Positions 56,124 to 64,000 of a DNA stretch of 64,000 bases are shown here, in pieces. Under the pieces are notes generated by a model. It ran no database searches and was not told where the DNA came from. It saw nothing but the letters and a program-made list of their open reading frames with translations. This stretch comes from Glutamicibacter arilaitensis Re117 (GTDB lineage: Bacteria > Actinomycetota > Actinomycetes > Actinomycetales > Micrococcaceae): positions 682,001 through 746,000 of the forward strand of contig NC_014550.1 in the NCBI RefSeq assembly GCF_000197735.1, read 5' to 3'. Numbering within the stretch: the stretch's first letter is position 1; each line of letters begins with the position of its first letter. The position numbers were made by a program, and so were the translations under genes.

Positions 56124-56549
56124 ATGAGCGAAAAGAACTTCACCCTTGGCGACAACGTCGAGCATTTCACCATCGAGGACGTGGCCAGGGATAATCCTGA
56201 CTTCCGGAAGGTGCTGTGGACCGGAGAACACACCCAGATCGTGGCGATGACCATTCCGCCCGGTGGCGAGATCGGAGACGAGGTCCACGAACACACCGAT
56301 CAGATCCTGACCTTTGTCTCCGGAACCGGCGAAGCCGACCTCAATGGCCACACCCACCCCATCGATGCCGGTGACCAGTGCGCGGTACCCGCCGGTGCCC
56401 AGCACAACTTCCGCAACACCGGCGACGAGCCGCTGGTGCTGTACACCATCTACAGCCCACCCGAGCACGCTACCGGCGCCGTATTCGCCACCCGGGAAGA
56501 GGCTGACGCCGCCGAAGCCGCCGGTGAGGACGAACCGCCCCGGTCCTGA
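56124..56549 (+). CDS. cupin domain protein
   Basis: A 141-residue single-domain cupin. Motif 1 is EVHEHTDQILTFVSGTGEAD and motif 2 is PIDAGDQCAVPAGAQHNFRN, giving the His/Glu metal set. Many small cupins bind a metal; the role here is unknown. Its C-terminus is acidic. It ends the ATPase operon. GGAG lies about eight bases before the ATG. Confidence 0.85.
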   Translation: MSEKNFTLGDNVEHFTIEDVARDNPDFRKVLWTGEHTQIVAMTIPPGGEIGDEVHEHTDQILTFVSGTGEADLNGHTHPIDAGDQCAVPAGAQHNFRNTGDEPLVLYTIYSPPEHATGAVFATREEADAAEAAGEDEPPRS

Positions 56550-56619
56550 CCGCCACCGCCACCGCCACGAAAGACCCACCCGGGACGTCGACGACGCGCC
56601 ACCCAGTCCAGATCAGAAG

Positions 56620-57019
56620 GAGTGCGTCCTAGCAGACGACGGGCATAGGGACGTGCGCGGGTGCCCAGAAAATGAAGAAGTACACGTGGCCGGATGGAGA
56701 GCGCCGCGAGACCCGAGAGGAGAAGTCCCCACTTCTGGTTGGCAAGTACGTCGGCGATGTGGCGGACTTGGTTGGTCGAGCCAATTAGGAAGCCTATTGG
56801 CTGTTCATCGTCACTCACGGCGACAAGGGCAATCCCGAATCGTTCGGTGAGGAACGTTTTCATCCAACGACGTACGAAGTGGTTTCCTAAGTGGGGGAAT
56901 AATCCATCTGGAAGGTAGCGGATCATGTCCGAGGCCATCCTGCTCAGGTCTTGTTCTGTGGCATCTCTGATGACCACAGGTGAGCCGGTGCCGGGATTCT
57001 TTGAGGTTATTCGGTTCAT
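56620..57019 (-). pseudogene. GNAT acetyltransferase, truncated at its 3' end
   Basis: From ATG 57019 the sequence MNRITSKNPGTGSPVVIRDA, then TEQDLSRMASDMIRYLPDG and FGIALVAVSDDEQPIGFLIG is the first half of a GNAT fold. The acetyl-CoA-binding RGxGxG region is absent; after about residue 130 the frame runs into sequence antisense to the cupin gene. The truncation point is near 56620. The start overlaps the upstream lipoprotein gene by ATGA, showing they were once an operon. Confidence 0.7.
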
Positions 57020-57891
57020 GGGGTTTTCTCGGTGAAAGTCGCTCCGTCGTCCGTGGAGTGTGAGATACCCGTACTGGTGGCCACCCAGATCCGCACCTGT
57101 CCGCCATCGTCGCCGGTGGCGGCAATGGCAGCCGGTTGCCCGGTGACGACTCCACCAGTCTTTTGCCAAGTGCGTCCGGCATCGCGGCTGAGCTGCACCG
57201 CACCATCCGGTTCCACTCCGACGGCGACCGATTTGCTGGCAAAAGCGGTCAGCAGCAGGACCGGAGCGTCTTGGGGTAAGGTCCAGGTTTTCCCGCCATC
57301 TTCAGAACGGTGTACTCCTTGTTCGGTGGTGGCCAGCACGACTTGGGACAGCGGGCTTCCGGCGAGATGATAGGGCTGGATGCCGGCATCTATGGTGTTC
57401 CATGTGACCGTGTCATCGGTCACCCGCAGTGTGCCGTCAAAACCGATGACGCTCTCGCCGGTGACGGCCAAGGCGTGGAAATCGGATTTGCCTTGAAGAG
57501 AGAGCGGTTCCCACGTGGACCCGCCATCAGTTGATCGGATCAAACCCGCCGGGTCGGGCAGACCGGTCTCAGCCGACGGGTGCCCGGAAGCGTAATACTC
57601 GTCTTTTCCGGCGGTGGCGAATCCCATCAGGTCAATGGTGGGCCCGATTTTCTGCGGTTCGTCAGCTGTGGCATCGAAGAGTCCCTCATGGGTGGCCAAA
57701 AGGATGCGCCCGGAATCCGGGTCAACGCTCATGCCGTGGACGTGGCTGAAGACTGCGACGCTGGCAGCTTCTTGCGCAGCGGGTCCTTCGCTGATTGACT
57801 GCGTGCAGCCCGTGAGTAGGACCATAGAGAGCGCGGCGACGGACAAGACTGCGCGTTTTCGAGCGCGCAAAAGTGAGTTCTGTGTAAGCAT
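57016..57891 (-). CDS. secreted lipoprotein with Asp-box (BNR) repeats
   Basis: A 291-residue lipoprotein. The signal peptide ends in the lipobox LLTGC. The mature part has four Asp-box-like repeats, STDGGSTWEP, SEDGGKTWTL, SRDAGRTWQK and STDDGATFTE, typical of a beta-propeller. It resembles the F510_1955-type glycosylhydrolase-like family found near DUF305 and copper genes. The start at 57891 is chosen for AAGGAA seven bases before it. Ligand is unknown. Confidence 0.8.
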   Translation of the reverse strand: MLTQNSLLRARKRAVLSVAALSMVLLTGCTQSISEGPAAQEAASVAVFSHVHGMSVDPDSGRILLATHEGLFDATADEPQKIGPTIDLMGFATAGKDEYYASGHPSAETGLPDPAGLIRSTDGGSTWEPLSLQGKSDFHALAVTGESVIGFDGTLRVTDDTVTWNTIDAGIQPYHLAGSPLSQVVLATTEQGVHRSEDGGKTWTLPQDAPVLLLTAFASKSVAVGVEPDGAVQLSRDAGRTWQKTGGVVTGQPAAIAATGDDGGQVRIWVATSTGISHSTDDGATFTEKTP

Positions 57892-57975
57892 GGTGGTTCC
57901 TTGAATCAATCAGAAGTGCTGCTCAGATGGGTCAGGGGAGTCGGCACCCTAGGCAGCAGCGGCAACGTGGAGTCT

Positions 57976-58581
57976 TTAGAGGTCGGCTAGCAGGGTCTTC
58001 ATGGCCTGAATTTCGGTTCCCTGGCTGGAGACAACATCCTTAGCCAGCTCGACGGCTGCAGGATTCGATCCGTTGGCGACTTCGTCCTCAGCCATAGTGA
58101 TGGCCCCCTCATGGTGGGCGATCATTTGGGTCAGGAACAACCGCGAAGCTTCGGTGCCCTGGGTGGCTTCGAGGTTGGAAAGGTCCTCCGGGGTCATCAT
58201 CCCGTCCATCTCATGGCTTCCGGACATCTTCATAGGCTCGCCCCAGGTCTGGAGCCAGTCGTTCATTTTCTTGATTTCCGGCCCCTGGGCGGCTTTGATG
58301 TCCTGGGCAAGCTCGGTAACCCGGGGATCCAGGTTTTTCTTGGCCAGCATGATGTCGCTCATCTGGACAGCCTGTTCGTGATGAGGCGTCATCATCTGCG
58401 CGAACATGGCATCGGCACTATTGTGGTCGGCTGCAGCATCGGAGGCCGACGGCGGCATGCTGCCATGATCCATGCCGGACATAGTGCTTTCAGGTTCGGT
58501 GGTGCCAGCGTCGGTGGAGCATCCGGACAGGACGAGCGCTGCTGCAAGAGCGGTTGCCGAAATGGAAGTCAGGCGTTTCAT
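57976..58581 (-). CDS. DUF305 lipoprotein
   Basis: A 201-residue lipoprotein (lipobox LVLSGC) of the DUF305 ferritin-like family. Two paired-His motifs, MMTPHHEQAVQMSD and MIAHHEGAITMAEDE, sit in equivalent helices, and the sequence between is Met-rich. Members are found in copper-resistance clusters and probably bind metal outside the membrane. AAGGAA precedes the ATG. It is 85 bases upstream of the Asp-box lipoprotein gene. Confidence 0.9.
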   Translation of the reverse strand: MKRLTSISATALAAALVLSGCSTDAGTTEPESTMSGMDHGSMPPSASDAAADHNSADAMFAQMMTPHHEQAVQMSDIMLAKKNLDPRVTELAQDIKAAQGPEIKKMNDWLQTWGEPMKMSGSHEMDGMMTPEDLSNLEATQGTEASRLFLTQMIAHHEGAITMAEDEVANGSNPAAVELAKDVVSSQGTEIQAMKTLLADL

Positions 58582-58702
58582 GTGGGTATTCCTTCAAAGT
58601 GTTCTCAAACGGGGTATCCATCAATATCCGGCCAAGACGGCACACAAGGGTGAGCACGAATAGCCGGAGCTCTCCCCGGTATGGGGAAAGCGGCCGGCGT
58701 TT

Positions 58703-59176
58703 TTATGTGCGACTGATAGAGAGTTCGATGAGTGAGGGAGTCCACGGCAACCGGTTTGCCGGTGCAGGCATGACTGGCGGGGCGCGCAGCCCCTTGCCAG
58801 GAATAATGAACCAACGCTTAGGAAGAAACCACAAGACGGCCAGGACAATGACTATGAGTACGCACATGGCAGCCATGAGATGATGTTCGCCATTGCATGG
58901 CCCGTAGCAGGTACTATCTGCCTCGCCACCGACCGTCCCATCTGTGGCCATTACGGCTGGACCGTGATCGTGGGAGACTGCTTGGTGCGCAGAGGCCGCG
59001 CTCAGACCAGCAGTATCTGGCGCTTGGTGGGACGCTCCTAAGACATGCATCCCCAAGATTCCGAGGATGATTCCGGCCAAACCCAGCATAAGAATAACCG
59101 GGCGGCGGCCAGCAGGATTGCCCGACGCAGGGACAAGCAGAGACAGGAAACGACGAGGCGTCATAACCTGATTCAT
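58703..59176 (-). CDS. DUF6153-like membrane protein
   Basis: A protein of 157 residues from ATG 59176, chosen because AGG lies six bases upstream. It has an N-terminal transmembrane helix (RRPVILMLGLAGIILGILG), an extracellular His/Cys region (HQAVSHDHGPAV and STCYGPCNGEHH) and a second helix (LMAAMCVLIVIVLAVLWFL). This layout fits DUF6153 proteins found near copper and DUF305 genes. A metal-sensing or metal-binding role is possible but unproven. Confidence 0.6.
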   Translation of the reverse strand: MNQVMTPRRFLSLLVPASGNPAGRRPVILMLGLAGIILGILGMHVLGASHQAPDTAGLSAASAHQAVSHDHGPAVMATDGTVGGEADSTCYGPCNGEHHLMAAMCVLIVIVLAVLWFLPKRWFIIPGKGLRAPPVMPAPANRLPWTPSLIELSISRT

Positions 59177-59275
59177 CGCATCCTGCCTTTCCACCAGAGT
59201 GAAGGTTTTCATCTCAAGGGTACTGGCGCATCCTGTGCCCGACAAAAGAAAGCGCTTGAAACTGGTCTAATGTGA

Positions 59276-61447
59276 TTAATGTATGGTGTCTGGATCGAGA
59301 TTGATGCGTCGCAGCAATTGGGCGTTGAGCGCGACCACGATGGTGGACAGAGACATCAGGATCGCTGCGATGGCCGGAGAGATCGACACCCCAGCAAACG
59401 CCAGTGCTCCGGCAGCCAGCGGGACCGCAATCACGTTATAGCCGGTGGCCCACGCCAGGTTCTGGATCATCTTGCGGTAGCTGGCTCTGGATAGTTCCAG
59501 CATAGACATCACCGCCCGCGGGTCGTTGCCGGCCAAGACAACCCCCGCCGATTCTATTGCCACATCGGTGCCGGCACCGATGGCAATGCCAACCTCGGCC
59601 CGAGCCAGTGCTGGGGAGTCGTTGACCCCGTCCCCGACCATGGCCACTTTCAGGCCGCGGGCCTGCAGCTCGGCAACCTTCTTATCCTTGTCCTGGGGCA
59701 GGACTTGGGCGAAGACCTCGTCGATGCCCAGCTTTCCAGCCACTGCTTCGGCGACCTGCTGCGCATCACCGGTGATCATCGCGACTTTGAGGCCCCGGGA
59801 CTGCAACGCGGCAACGGCCTGGCGGGAATCGGCGCGGATCTCATCTTCCAAACTCAGGGCACCAATCACTTGCCCAGCACGAACCACGTGGAGTACGGAG
59901 GCGCCTCGCTCGACCCAAGGCTGAGTCTGCTCCTGCAGTTCTCGCGGGATCGTCAGGGCTTGGGAGTCAAGCAAGTTCGGTCCGCCGATCATGATGTCGG
60001 CTCCACCGACGTTGGCGGTCACGCCACGCCCGGTCAGCGAGGTAAATTCGGTAGCAGTCGGAATCCGGATGTCTCGGGCCCGGGCCGCTGCGACGATAGC
60101 CCGGGCCGAGGGATGTTCGCTGTCCGCCTCAACTGCGGCCGCCAGTGCCAGCAAGTCGTTATCGCTGAGACCAGGGGCTGTGGAAATGCCGGTCAGAGCA
60201 GGCTGGCCCAGAGTTAGAGTGCCGGTTTTGTCGAAGAGGACCACATCGATGGTGCGCATCCGTTCCAAGGCCATGCGGTTCTTGATCAGCACTCCAGCCC
60301 GTGCCGCCCGTTCGGTGGAGATCGCGATGACCAGTGGAATGGCAAGGCCCAGTGCGTGCGGGCAGGCGATGACCAGAACGGTGACGGTGCGGATAACCGC
60401 CTCGTTGGGACTGCCCAGGAGCACCCAGGTGAGGAAAGTGATGATGCCGGCGCTAAGAGCGAAGTAGAACAGAAAAGCCGCTGCACGGTCCGCTAGCGCT
60501 TGGGCTTTCGAGGAGGAGGCCTGGGCCTCAGAGACCAGACGCTGGATTCCGGCTAGAGCGGTATCTGACCCGACGGCTGCCACCTTGATGCGCAGGGAGC
60601 TGTCCGTGGCCACAGTGCCGGCCACTACGCTGTCTCCGGGACCTCGCGGTACGGTCTTGGATTCGCCGGTGATCATCGATTCGTCCAGTTCCGCTTGGCC
60701 TTCGGTGATTTCCCCGTCAGCAGGCAGTCGGCTACCGGAGCGGACCAGTACGATATCGCCGACGGATAGATCGCTGATTCGTACTGTGTCCGTGCCCTCT
60801 GCGGTGACGCGTTCGGCTTCATCAGGTAGCAGTTCTGCCAGAGCATCTAGTGCGCCGCGCGCCGAGCCTAGGGCGCGCATCTCGATCCAGTGGCCCAGAA
60901 GCATGATCACTACCAGCAGGGCCAGTTCCCACCAGAAGTCGAGGTTGAAGTTGCCGATGCCTAGCGTGGTGATCCACGAGGAGAGAAAGGCGATAGTGAT
61001 TGCCAGCGTGATCAGCAGCATCATTCCAGGCTGCTTGCTGCGCAGTTCTTTCCAGCCGCCCTTCAGGAAGGGCAGTCCTCCGTAGAAGAAGATCACCGAT
61101 CCGAGCACCGGAGCGATCCAGACGGCGCCGGGGAAGTCCGGGATCTGATAGCCGAAGAGGTGGGCGAACATCGGGCTGAAAATTACCACCGGGATTGAGA
61201 GTGCCAGGCTCAACCAGAACTTATTCTTGAACATCGCGGTACTGTGTCCTGCGTGCTCGCCGTGGCTGTGGACGGCGTGTTCATCGTCAACTGCCGAATG
61301 CGCATGGCCAGCCGGCGTCGCCTGGCCATGAGTCGGCTGTTCAGACATCGGGTGTCCCGTGTGACTGTCTTTGGATGCGAGAGTGCGACCCCCGTGTCCA
61401 GGGGAGACTGAGTGGCCGTGTTCCCGGTTCTCCGGTGCGTGGTTCAT
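59276..61447 (-). CDS. copB: copper-translocating P-type ATPase, CopB (P1B-3) type
   Basis: A 723-residue ATPase with a His-rich N-terminus (HTGHPMSEQPTHGQATPAGH and following) in place of HMA domains. The transmembrane motif is CPHALG, diagnostic of the P1B-3 copper group. Catalytic motifs are DKTGTLT, SEHPSARAIV and MVGDGVNDSPALA. It probably exports copper. A CsoR-like palindrome lies about 110 bases upstream, and AGGAGGG precedes the ATG. It is the main resistance gene of the minus-strand cluster. Confidence 0.94.
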   Translation of the reverse strand: MNHAPENREHGHSVSPGHGGRTLASKDSHTGHPMSEQPTHGQATPAGHAHSAVDDEHAVHSHGEHAGHSTAMFKNKFWLSLALSIPVVIFSPMFAHLFGYQIPDFPGAVWIAPVLGSVIFFYGGLPFLKGGWKELRSKQPGMMLLITLAITIAFLSSWITTLGIGNFNLDFWWELALLVVIMLLGHWIEMRALGSARGALDALAELLPDEAERVTAEGTDTVRISDLSVGDIVLVRSGSRLPADGEITEGQAELDESMITGESKTVPRGPGDSVVAGTVATDSSLRIKVAAVGSDTALAGIQRLVSEAQASSSKAQALADRAAAFLFYFALSAGIITFLTWVLLGSPNEAVIRTVTVLVIACPHALGLAIPLVIAISTERAARAGVLIKNRMALERMRTIDVVLFDKTGTLTLGQPALTGISTAPGLSDNDLLALAAAVEADSEHPSARAIVAAARARDIRIPTATEFTSLTGRGVTANVGGADIMIGGPNLLDSQALTIPRELQEQTQPWVERGASVLHVVRAGQVIGALSLEDEIRADSRQAVAALQSRGLKVAMITGDAQQVAEAVAGKLGIDEVFAQVLPQDKDKKVAELQARGLKVAMVGDGVNDSPALARAEVGIAIGAGTDVAIESAGVVLAGNDPRAVMSMLELSRASYRKMIQNLAWATGYNVIAVPLAAGALAFAGVSISPAIAAILMSLSTIVVALNAQLLRRINLDPDTIH

Positions 61448-61554
61448 GATGGCTTCCCTCCTGGACCCCCGAGGGCGGCCTCGAATTCTCGTCTGAATAC
61501 GCCGGCCCTAACACTGGGGGCAACCGCCCGTTAAGTCCCGCGTAGGTTCAGAAT

Positions 61555-61573
61555 ATACCCCAAGGGGGTATAA
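61555..61573 (-). promoter_or_regulatory. CsoR-like copper operator upstream of copB
   Basis: The 19-base near-palindrome TATACCCCAAGGGGGTATA matches the G/C-tract consensus of CsoR/RcnR-family operators. No csoR gene is visible in this window, so the sensor would be encoded elsewhere. Confidence 0.75.
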
Positions 61574-61625
61574 ATCGAGTTTTCTGGCAAGACTCATCTG
61601 TCCACTCGTGCCCAACAACAGACGC

Positions 61626-62033
61626 TTAGCCGATGGCCGCCAACAGCAGGGCACAAGCTTTTTCGCACCGGCGGCAAGCTTCAGCGCAGACCTGGCAATG
61701 CTCGTGCATGCCAGCATGCTTCTCGCATTCGGTGGCACACTGCTGGCAGGCTGTCCGGCAGGCTTCAAGCATTGCCTTGACTGCCGATGGGTTCTGGCCG
61801 GTTTGGCGAGTCAGAACGTTGACGGTGGCGTTGCAGATATCGGCGCAGTCGAGATTGGTCCGGATGCAGAGACGCAACTCGGCGACCATGTCTTCGGCCA
61901 AGCACGCGTCGGCACACGCGGTACAGCTCTGGGCGCATTCGAAACAGGCGGCGATACAGTCCGCAAGCTTCTGAAGGACCGGGTCATTGGGTTTGTTGGG
62001 GTGGGTTTTCAGCATGGAGATGATGTGACTCAT
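61626..62033 (-). CDS. four-helix-bundle copper-binding protein (Csp/DUF326-like)
   Basis: A 135-residue Cys-rich helical protein. Cys residues recur with CxxxC and CxxC spacing: CIAACFECAQSCTACADAC, then CIRTNLDCADIC and CRTACQQCATEC. This matches copper-storage (Csp)-like four-helix bundles that bind Cu(I) inside the bundle. No signal peptide is present, so it is cytosolic. AAGGAG lies eight bases before the ATG. Its start overlaps the end of an unknown frame by ATGA. Confidence 0.9.
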   Translation of the reverse strand: MSHIISMLKTHPNKPNDPVLQKLADCIAACFECAQSCTACADACLAEDMVAELRLCIRTNLDCADICNATVNVLTRQTGQNPSAVKAMLEACRTACQQCATECEKHAGMHEHCQVCAEACRRCEKACALLLAAIG

Positions 62034-62278
62034 TGATTTTGCTCCTTAGTCTCGATGGATACCGCGGACGCTACCACTTTGAGATCGTGAACTGAAGCCT
62101 TTAAGCAACTTGTACAGTAGCGCAACAAACACGACCCCGCATGAGCGTCGGATACACAAATTTCAGCGATGGCGCATAGCCGTTTCCTTACCGTTAATGC
62201 AGCATCGTTTCCAAGAGTGAGTATGTCTGCTGCCGGGGTATCGGAAAGGTTATGGATCGAGTCCACGAGCAGTACCAC
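62030..62278 (-). CDS. hypothetical Cys-containing ORF upstream of the Csp-like gene
   Basis: An 82-residue frame from a GTG ending in ATGA overlap with the Csp-like gene. Cys residues cluster in CAIAEICVSD and CLLRYCTSCLK, which could be a small metal site. The N-terminus (LLVDSIHNLSDTPAAD) faintly resembles a CDF helix, without the rest of that family. Coding status is uncertain. Confidence 0.3.
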   Translation of the reverse strand: MVLLVDSIHNLSDTPAADILTLGNDAALTVRKRLCAIAEICVSDAHAGSCLLRYCTSCLKASVHDLKVVASAVSIETKEQNQ

Positions 62279-62290
62279 CGGTCAGCTTAA

Positions 62291-62635
62291 GCACCGCCAA
62301 GAACCGTAAATCTTGGTGCCGAGGAAGAAGAAATTTGCAACTATATAGCTTCTCGGGTCCAGGGTCCGGTGACTGCATACTTGGAAGCCCAGCGGGAGAA
62401 GGAACTGGGCGAGATCATCGCTGTGGAGAATTTGAAGCCGGAAGAAACAGCCCAGTTCATCGATGCTGCGTTCCGTGAGGGAAGCATTCGGGCCTCGGGA
62501 ACAGCGATCACCAAGGTCTTGCCTCCGGTGTCTCGTTTTTCAAAGGAGAAGAACCATGGGGAGAAGAAACGGCGGGTGGTGCAGAAGCTTGGGGAGTTCT
62601 TTGAGAGGTTCTTTGGGTTGGTCTCGAAAAGATAG
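62291..62635 (+). pseudogene. type I restriction enzyme HsdR C-terminal relic
   Basis: An open frame with no upstream start reads YIASRVQGPVTAYLEAQREK, then ENLKPEETAQFIDAAF and TAITKVLPPVSRFSKEK, a typical C-terminus of HsdR. An in-frame stop at 62288 and loss of similarity before about 62310 show that the motor and nuclease parts were lost. The 5' boundary coincides with the start of the neighbouring copper cluster. Confidence 0.75.
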
Positions 62636-62803
62636 GGATGGCTGAGGTCGGACGGTGGCGCACTGACCGTCCCATAATCGATCGTTTTTGACCAGACAAC
62701 CAAGAACCAGGAATCCCCGGCGTATGACTGTTAGTTTCAATTGGCGGTTTATCACCGTTAAAAATGGAGCATCGCACAGCACCACCCACTTTGGTTTTAG
62801 ATG
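62636..62803. other. non-coding sequence, possible IS end remnant
   Basis: No gene. A stretch near 62730-62775 (TTTCAATTGGCGGTTTATCA, CCGTTAAAAATGGAGCATC) looks like the terminal repeats of IS21-type elements, but no transposase is present. Tentative. Confidence 0.3.
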
Positions 62804-62854
62804 GTTGAAGGCGGGGCGCTAATTTCCCGGTGGAAATAGTGCCCCGCCTTCAAC
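62804..62854 (-). terminator. terminator of the SPC-type ATPase gene
   Basis: A 14-bp stem (62804-62817 with 62841-62854), with further pairing of TTTCC and GGAAA in the loop. It lies 17 bases after the ATPase stop. Confidence 0.85.
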
Positions 62855-62870
62855 GGCAACGAAACCAGCG

Positions 62871-64000
62871 CTAATGCAGGACGTTGCCCGGCTGCTGGGT
62901 GAGCTGCTTGCGGTGGATACGGGCAGCGCGAAGGCCGTTGGCAATCACGATGACTTCTGCGACCTCGTGAACCAGCACTACCGCGGCTAATCCAAGCACT
63001 CCGGTAATAGCCAAGGGCAGCAGGACAACGATGATCGCCATTGACAGGACGATGTTCTGATTCATGATCGCTCGGCCCCGTCGGGCATGGGACAAGGCTT
63101 GCGGGATCAGTCTCAAGTCATGGCCGGTGAAGGCTACGTCGGCTGATTCTATGGCGGCATCGGCACCGGTAGCGCCCATCGCAATCCCCACGGTAGCGCT
63201 AGCCAAGGCAGGGGCATCGTTGATCCCGTCACCGATCATCCCTGTAGGAACCTGCTGCACCGACGAAGCGATTTCACGGGCCTTGTCTTCAGGTCGCAGT
63301 TCGGCATGAACGGTGTCTATACCGGCGATTGAAGCCAGCGCGTGGGCAGTACGGGAGTTATCGCCGGTGAGCATCACCACGTCGATTCCCTGGTTATGCA
63401 GGTCTCGAATTGCCTCGGCCGCTTCAGGGCGTAGTTCATCGCGCACGCCGATCACGCCAATGACCTGCTCTGCACGGGTGACCATGACGCAGGTTTGCCC
63501 GGAGGCCTCCATGGATTCAACAGCGGAAGCAAGCGATCCTGGGGCAATCCATCGAGGACTGCCGACCCCGACCTGAACACCATCCAGGACGCCGGTAATG
63601 CCGTGTCCTGGCTCTTCGTTAACCGCCGCTGCCTCCGGGATCGCGGGTACTGCTGCGGTGATGGCCGTAGCTAGAGGGTGGGTGCTGTGCTGTTCCAGGG
63701 CGGCAGCAACGGCGAGCACCTCTTCGCGAGTCGCATCATCAACGGTCTGGACTTGCGTGACCACTGGCTGATTGCGTGTGAGTGTTCCAGTTTTATCTAC
63801 CGCGATGCGGCGCAGGGAACCAAGCCGTTCGAAGGCTGCTCCGCTTTTGATGATGACACCGAACTTGCTGGCAGCTCCGATGGCGGAAACAACGGTGACA
63901 GGAACGGCGATGGCCATCGCGCAAGGCGAGGCTGCGACCAGCACGATCAGTGCGCGGGTGATCCAGGTTTCGGGATCGCCGAAGATCGCTCCAAGCACAG
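62871..64000 (-). CDS. P1B-4 (SPC-type) metal ATPase, partial
   Basis: The C-terminal 375 residues of a P-type ATPase; the N-terminus lies beyond the window. The SPC motif (AASPCAMAIAVPV) and the lack of CPC place it in the P1B-4 group (Co2+, Zn2+ or Fe2+ export; CzcP/CtpD-like). DKTGTLTRNQ, the HP motif STHPLATAI and the hinge MIGDGINDAPALA are complete. The last helix reads LVHEVAEVIVIANGLRAA. It is separated from the copper genes by the hsdR relic. Confidence 0.88.
   Translation of the reverse strand, partial: VLGAIFGDPETWITRALIVLVAASPCAMAIAVPVTVVSAIGAASKFGVIIKSGAAFERLGSLRRIAVDKTGTLTRNQPVVTQVQTVDDATREEVLAVAAALEQHSTHPLATAITAAVPAIPEAAAVNEEPGHGITGVLDGVQVGVGSPRWIAPGSLASAVESMEASGQTCVMVTRAEQVIGVIGVRDELRPEAAEAIRDLHNQGIDVVMLTGDNSRTAHALASIAGIDTVHAELRPEDKAREIASSVQQVPTGMIGDGINDAPALASATVGIAMGATGADAAIESADVAFTGHDLRLIPQALSHARRGRAIMNQNIVLSMAIIVVLLPLAITGVLGLAAVVLVHEVAEVIVIANGLRAARIHRKQLTQQPGNVLH

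Noticed and set aside
54749..56296. 515-codon minus-strand frame opposite the CPG-type ATPase
   Set aside because: Ser/Pro/Ala-rich antisense translation; the ATPase on + has all catalytic motifs.

Overview
The window is high-GC DNA from an actinobacterium of the Micrococcaceae, most likely Glutamicibacter or a close Arthrobacter relative. The assignment is inferred from gene content: a DUF6350 gene near purN and purH, a 740-residue monomeric isocitrate dehydrogenase, PaaX and PadR regulators, a RuMP formaldehyde-fixation pair, and frequent GTG/TTG starts. No rRNA, tRNA or CRISPR array was recognised.

Region 1 (1-19 kb) is mostly chromosomal metabolism: a CoA-transferase tail, tryptophan 2,3-dioxygenase with a PaaX-type regulator, an FMN reductase, an orphan hpaH-hpaI pair of the homoprotocatechuate route, DUF6350, purN, a zinc-ribbon/SDR fusion, a GH38 alpha-mannosidase, a histidine phosphatase, a TetR regulator, an MFS transporter, a DUF4303-like protein and purH.

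Region 2 (19-34 kb) holds a PadR/ABC (FtsX-type) operon and then a 5-oxoproline-type locus. An NRAMP-like permease and a YcsI-type hydro-lyase lie on +. A GntR regulator, a biotin carboxylase-BCCP fusion, a KipI-KipA fusion and PxpA lie on -. Three copies of TTGTTCAACAA, two before the permease and one before pxpA, tie the two arms into one likely GntR regulon. A defective IS481 element with a 15-bp target duplication and an adenine deaminase gene lie between the arms.

Region 3 (34-47.6 kb) contains fhs, a DHA2 efflux pump divergent from a TetR gene across a long palindromic operator, isocitrate dehydrogenase, a toxin-antitoxin pair whose toxin has a long unexplained C-terminal extension, a Vsr-like putative nuclease with an unknown partner, an RNase HI-domain protein, dGTPase, a 2-hydroxyacid dehydrogenase and a YdeI-family protein.

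Region 4 (47.6-52.3 kb) has the RuMP pair hxlB-hxlA, divergent from an unusual regulator that joins a histidine-kinase-like ATPase domain to a LuxR HTH. It is followed by decayed SDR tails and small plasmid-like genes, one of them frameshifted.

Region 5 (52.3-64 kb) is a composite metal-resistance island: a ZIP-like fragment, a Crp/Fnr regulator with an FNR-like box, a solo HMA chaperone, a P1B ATPase with a CPG motif, a cupin, a truncated GNAT gene, two lipoproteins (Asp-box and DUF305), a DUF6153-like protein, a CopB-type ATPase under a CsoR-like operator, a Cys-rich four-helix copper-storage-like protein, an hsdR relic and an SPC-type (P1B-4) ATPase cut by the window end. The mix of truncated genes shows that this end was assembled by several insertion and deletion events.
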